NCBI GenBank assembly: GCA_026983935.1
Contig: JALSTC010000754.1
Coordinates: forward strand, 1 to 7,337
Origin: Ardenticatenia bacterium
Lineage (GTDB): Bacteria > Chloroflexota > Anaerolineae > Aggregatilineales > Ch27
DNA length: 7,337 nucleotides
Direction: 5' to 3'
A program made the position numbers and the translations under genes. Below are positions 5,504 to 7,337 of this stretch, piece after piece; the stretch's first letter is position 1; each line of letters opens with the position of its first letter. Below the pieces are notes generated by a model. The model saw only the letters and a list, made by a program, of their open reading frames with translations. It was not told the DNA's origin and did no database searches.

Positions 5504-6397
5504 TTACATGCCAGAATTGAATCTGCCTTTTCGAGCATCGGTGGCCAGCTTGCGCAGGGTTCTATACTCTGGTGGGTGGTCGTCCCGTATCCACTGCCAG
5601 GTGATCTGGCGCTGGTTGCAGCGCTGCAGCAGTTGTTTCCACAGGTCGGCATTCTTTACCGGCGTGCCGGTTGAAGTTGCCCAGCTTCGTTTTCGCCAGC
5701 CATCAACCCACTGTGTGATGCCTTTGTAGAGATAATCACTTGCGGTGTAGATGGCCAATACCTTTTTCTGCGTGCGGTCGATCGCTGCGAGGGCGGCTTG
5801 CAGTATCAGCCGATTGCTTGTTGTCGAAGTGACGCGGCCATGGAGTTCCACAATGTCTGCCCCATCCAGAATCAGCGCAGCCCATCCACCCGTAGTGCCG
5901 ACGCAGGAAACCCGGAGGTAAATCCGTGTTGCAGCGTTGTCCGGGGCTGTAGTGGGCATCCGGGGAATTGCTGCGCGAGCCAGGCGGTCGACACGTTCAT
6001 TGTAGTGATTACCGGCATGGCCACGTACCCAGCGCCATGTCAGATCGCGGCGCTGGCTTGCACCGACAAGGGCTTGCCACAGGTCCTGGTTGAGTACGGG
6101 GGAACCGTCGCGTTTCTTCCATCCCCGGCGCTGCCAGTTGGGGAGCCATTCGGTAATGCCTTTCCGTAGATACTGCGAGTCAGTATACAGGATTACCTGG
6201 CTGCCCTGCGGCGTGGCGGTGATGGCCTGCAGGGCGGCTGTCAATTCCATACGATTATTGGTCGTGTCGCGATCGCCGCCCGATAGCACTCGTTCATCGC
6301 CCTCGGGTGTGAGGAGAATCGCTGCCCAGCCGCCCGGGCCAGGATTAGGATTACAGCCGCCATCTGTGTACACGATGATAGATTCGCCGCGCGTCAT
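5504..6397 (-). CDS. rnhA: Ribonuclease HI with a second, degenerate RNase H-like domain
   Basis: This 297-residue protein has an RNase HI domain that cleaves the RNA strand of RNA-DNA hybrids in a metal-dependent way. In domain 1 (about 6-144) all four catalytic acids are visible: Asp12 (YTDGGCNPNPGPGGWA), Glu51 (NNRMEL), Asp73 (YTDSQYL) and Asp137 (NERVDRLA), plus His127 in RGHAGN. The basic WLPNWQRRGWKKRDG handle is present. Domain 2 (about 157-290) repeats the plan (GGWAALI, NRLIL, YTASDYLYKGITQW, GWRKRSW, NADLWKQLL, ITWQWIR) but Glu51 and Asp73 become Ile198 and Ala219, and the first and last acids also appear lost, so it should be inactive. Usual RNase HI is about 150-160 residues. The ATG at 6397 is chosen because GAGG lies 9 bases upstream; a TTG at 6412 would overlap that site. 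It follows the glycosyltransferase stop by 11 bases and precedes the SH3b hydrolase by 26. Confidence 0.93.
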   Translation of the reverse strand: MTRGESIIVYTDGGCNPNPGPGGWAAILLTPEGDERVLSGGDRDTTNNRMELTAALQAITATPQGSQVILYTDSQYLRKGITEWLPNWQRRGWKKRDGSPVLNQDLWQALVGASQRRDLTWRWVRGHAGNHYNERVDRLARAAIPRMPTTAPDNAATRIYLRVSCVGTTGGWAALILDGADIVELHGRVTSTTSNRLILQAALAAIDRTQKKVLAIYTASDYLYKGITQWVDGWRKRSWATSTGTPVKNADLWKQLLQRCNQRQITWQWIRDDHPPEYRTLRKLATDARKGRFNSGM

Positions 6398-6406
6398 AAC
6401 CTGTAT

Positions 6407-6410
6407 CCTC
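6407..6410 (-). promoter_or_regulatory. Ribosome binding site of rnhA
   Basis: On the minus strand GAGG lies 9 bases before the ATG at 6397, overlapping the stop codon of the upstream glycosyltransferase gene. This arrangement fits translational coupling and decides the start codon in favour of the ATG over the upstream in-frame TTG at 6412. Confidence 0.6.
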
Positions 6411-7337
6411 AAGTTCGGGGTGCCAATTGCAGATAAAGATTTTGCACCTTTGAGATGTGTTCTTGGATTGAAAATCTCCTCAACGCCTGCTGCCGGGCGT
6501 TGATTCCCATTTCTTTTCTCAACTCAGGGTCTTCTATAAGCCGAATAATCGCCGACGCCAGCGCAGGGATATCATGGGGCGGTATAAGCAATGCCGTCTC
6601 GTTATGTGATACCAGTTCTGGCACGCCGCCTACGTGGGTGGCGACAATGGCTTTTTCCATGGCCATTGCTTCTAAGACACTGCGAGAACTTGTTTCAATG
6701 TAGGAGGCTGATACGAGAATATCGATTGAGTATAAGATGTCTGTGATGTCTCGCCGGAAGCCTGTGAATGTCACGCTGTCTGCAATGGCCAATTCTTCTG
6801 CCAACCGCTGCAATTTGGCGCGGTACAGTCCTTGCTGTCCATGGCTGACAACCTCATCGCCTACGATGAGCAAGCGAGCTTCTGGGCAGCGGGCGACAAC
6901 TTGTTTCCAGGCATGTAGAAGCTCTTGATGGCCTTTCAGTGGTCGTAACTGGGCAACAATGGCGACGATCGGCTGTCCTGGAGAAAAGCCAAACTGTGTC
7001 CGGAGGTCATGATGCGATCCTGAAGGATCAAAGTGGGAGAAGTCTTCCCCGTTGTAGATGACCTGTGCCCTATCAGGGATGGTTTCCCCAGGGAAGGCAT
7101 CTTTCAGGAGTGCCTGAGACACAAAAACCAGCCGATCTGGAAGCGCAAAGCGGTAAAGAAGCCGGGGATAAAACAGATGTATATGCCAGAGCACCGGTAC
7201 ATGCGCCAGTCTTGACCCCATCAGCCCGGCGATATGTGCGGATAGGCTGGTTGTATGCACAATGTTGATCTGGCGCTCTTTGATGATCTGCGCAATTGCG
7301 ATCCCTTCGCGGGCCTTTTGCAGCAGGGCCAGCGGAT
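6409..7337 (-). CDS. Glycosyltransferase family 4 protein (N-terminal end outside window)
   Basis: The minus-strand frame is open from the right edge to the TGA at 6409-6411, giving 308 residues; a GTG at 7260 is internal, since the frame continues upstream with plausible sequence (ALLQKAREGIAIAQIIKER, then NIVHTTS). Family 4 GT-B enzymes move a sugar from a nucleotide donor to an acceptor such as a lipid or polysaccharide, usually at the cytoplasmic membrane face. Visible marks are the N-domain end (VPVLWHIHLFYPRLL, VFVSQALL), the hinge with VIYNGEDFSHF, the C-domain start AQLRPLKGHQELLHAW, LLIVGDE, VTFTGFRRDI, and the E-x7-E motif ETSSRSVLE (about 6670-6696) followed by EAMAMEKAIVATHVGGVPELV. 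With a usual length of 370-400, roughly 70-90 residues are missing. The acceptor and sugar cannot be told. It is the first visible gene of the minus-strand run with rnhA and the SH3b hydrolase. Confidence 0.93.
   Translation of the reverse strand, partial: PLALLQKAREGIAIAQIIKERQINIVHTTSLSAHIAGLMGSRLAHVPVLWHIHLFYPRLLYRFALPDRLVFVSQALLKDAFPGETIPDRAQVIYNGEDFSHFDPSGSHHDLRTQFGFSPGQPIVAIVAQLRPLKGHQELLHAWKQVVARCPEARLLIVGDEVVSHGQQGLYRAKLQRLAEELAIADSVTFTGFRRDITDILYSIDILVSASYIETSSRSVLEAMAMEKAIVATHVGGVPELVSHNETALLIPPHDIPALASAIIRLIEDPELRKEMGINARQQALRRFSIQEHISKVQNLYLQLAPRT

Noticed and set aside
6398..6412. TTG at 6412 as the start of rnhA
   Set aside because: The only good ribosome site (GAGG, 6407-6410) would lie directly on this codon, while it is 9 bases before the ATG at 6397.
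7258..7260. GTG at 7260 as the start of the glycosyltransferase
   Set aside because: The frame stays open to the window edge and encodes protein-like sequence, and a start here would remove most of the N-terminal GT-B domain.
1..7337. Defence island, prophage, CRISPR array or transposon
   Set aside because: All frames with motifs belong to housekeeping, regulatory or envelope families; no direct-repeat array, transposase, integrase, or target-site duplication was seen.

Overview
The window looks like ordinary chromosome from a free-living bacterium, most likely a member of the Chloroflexota (Anaerolineae-like). This is inferred from three things: the dephospho-CoA kinase P-loop reads GLTGN rather than GLTGG, the exported protein has Thr/Pro-rich linkers (TLTPTPP type), and base composition is moderate. 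No phylogenetic search could be run. I see no rRNA, tRNA, CRISPR array, insertion sequence, integrase or phage gene.

Layout, left to right. (1) Bases 1-175 hold the 3' end of an FtsX/MacB-type permease gene on the + strand. (2) A 221-base gap follows, with GC-rich segments that can pair in alternative ways. (3) fprA (397-1824, +) encodes an adrenodoxin-reductase-like ferredoxin/NADP reductase. (4) A 14-bp perfect hairpin (1858-1895) separates fprA from a convergent gene (1905-2618, -) for a DtxR/MntR-family metal-dependent repressor with a C-terminal FeoA-like domain. (5) A short divergent intergenic region carries a TATAAT box and a small palindrome. (6) A coaE gene (2738-3691, +) encodes a dephospho-CoA kinase with unexplained extensions at both ends. 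(7) A minus-strand run enters from the right edge: a GT4-type glycosyltransferase (cut by the edge), an RNase HI with a second, catalytically dead RNase H domain, and a secreted protein with two SH3b domains and a serine-hydrolase domain of the beta-lactamase-like fold. The close spacing of these three (11 and 26 bases) suggests one transcript.

How the genes may work together. FprA (electron supply to ferredoxin, often tied to iron and Fe-S metabolism) and the metal-dependent repressor are neighbours in a convergent pair, so a link through iron or manganese homeostasis is plausible but not shown. The glycosyltransferase and the SH3b hydrolase both fit the cell envelope; RNase H between them is a housekeeping enzyme. 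I did not find a clear new multi-gene system. The most unusual items are single proteins: the RNase HI with a pseudo-RNase H duplicate, the SH3b hydrolase with altered active-site motifs, the extended CoaE, and the repressor with Asp at two metal-ligand positions.
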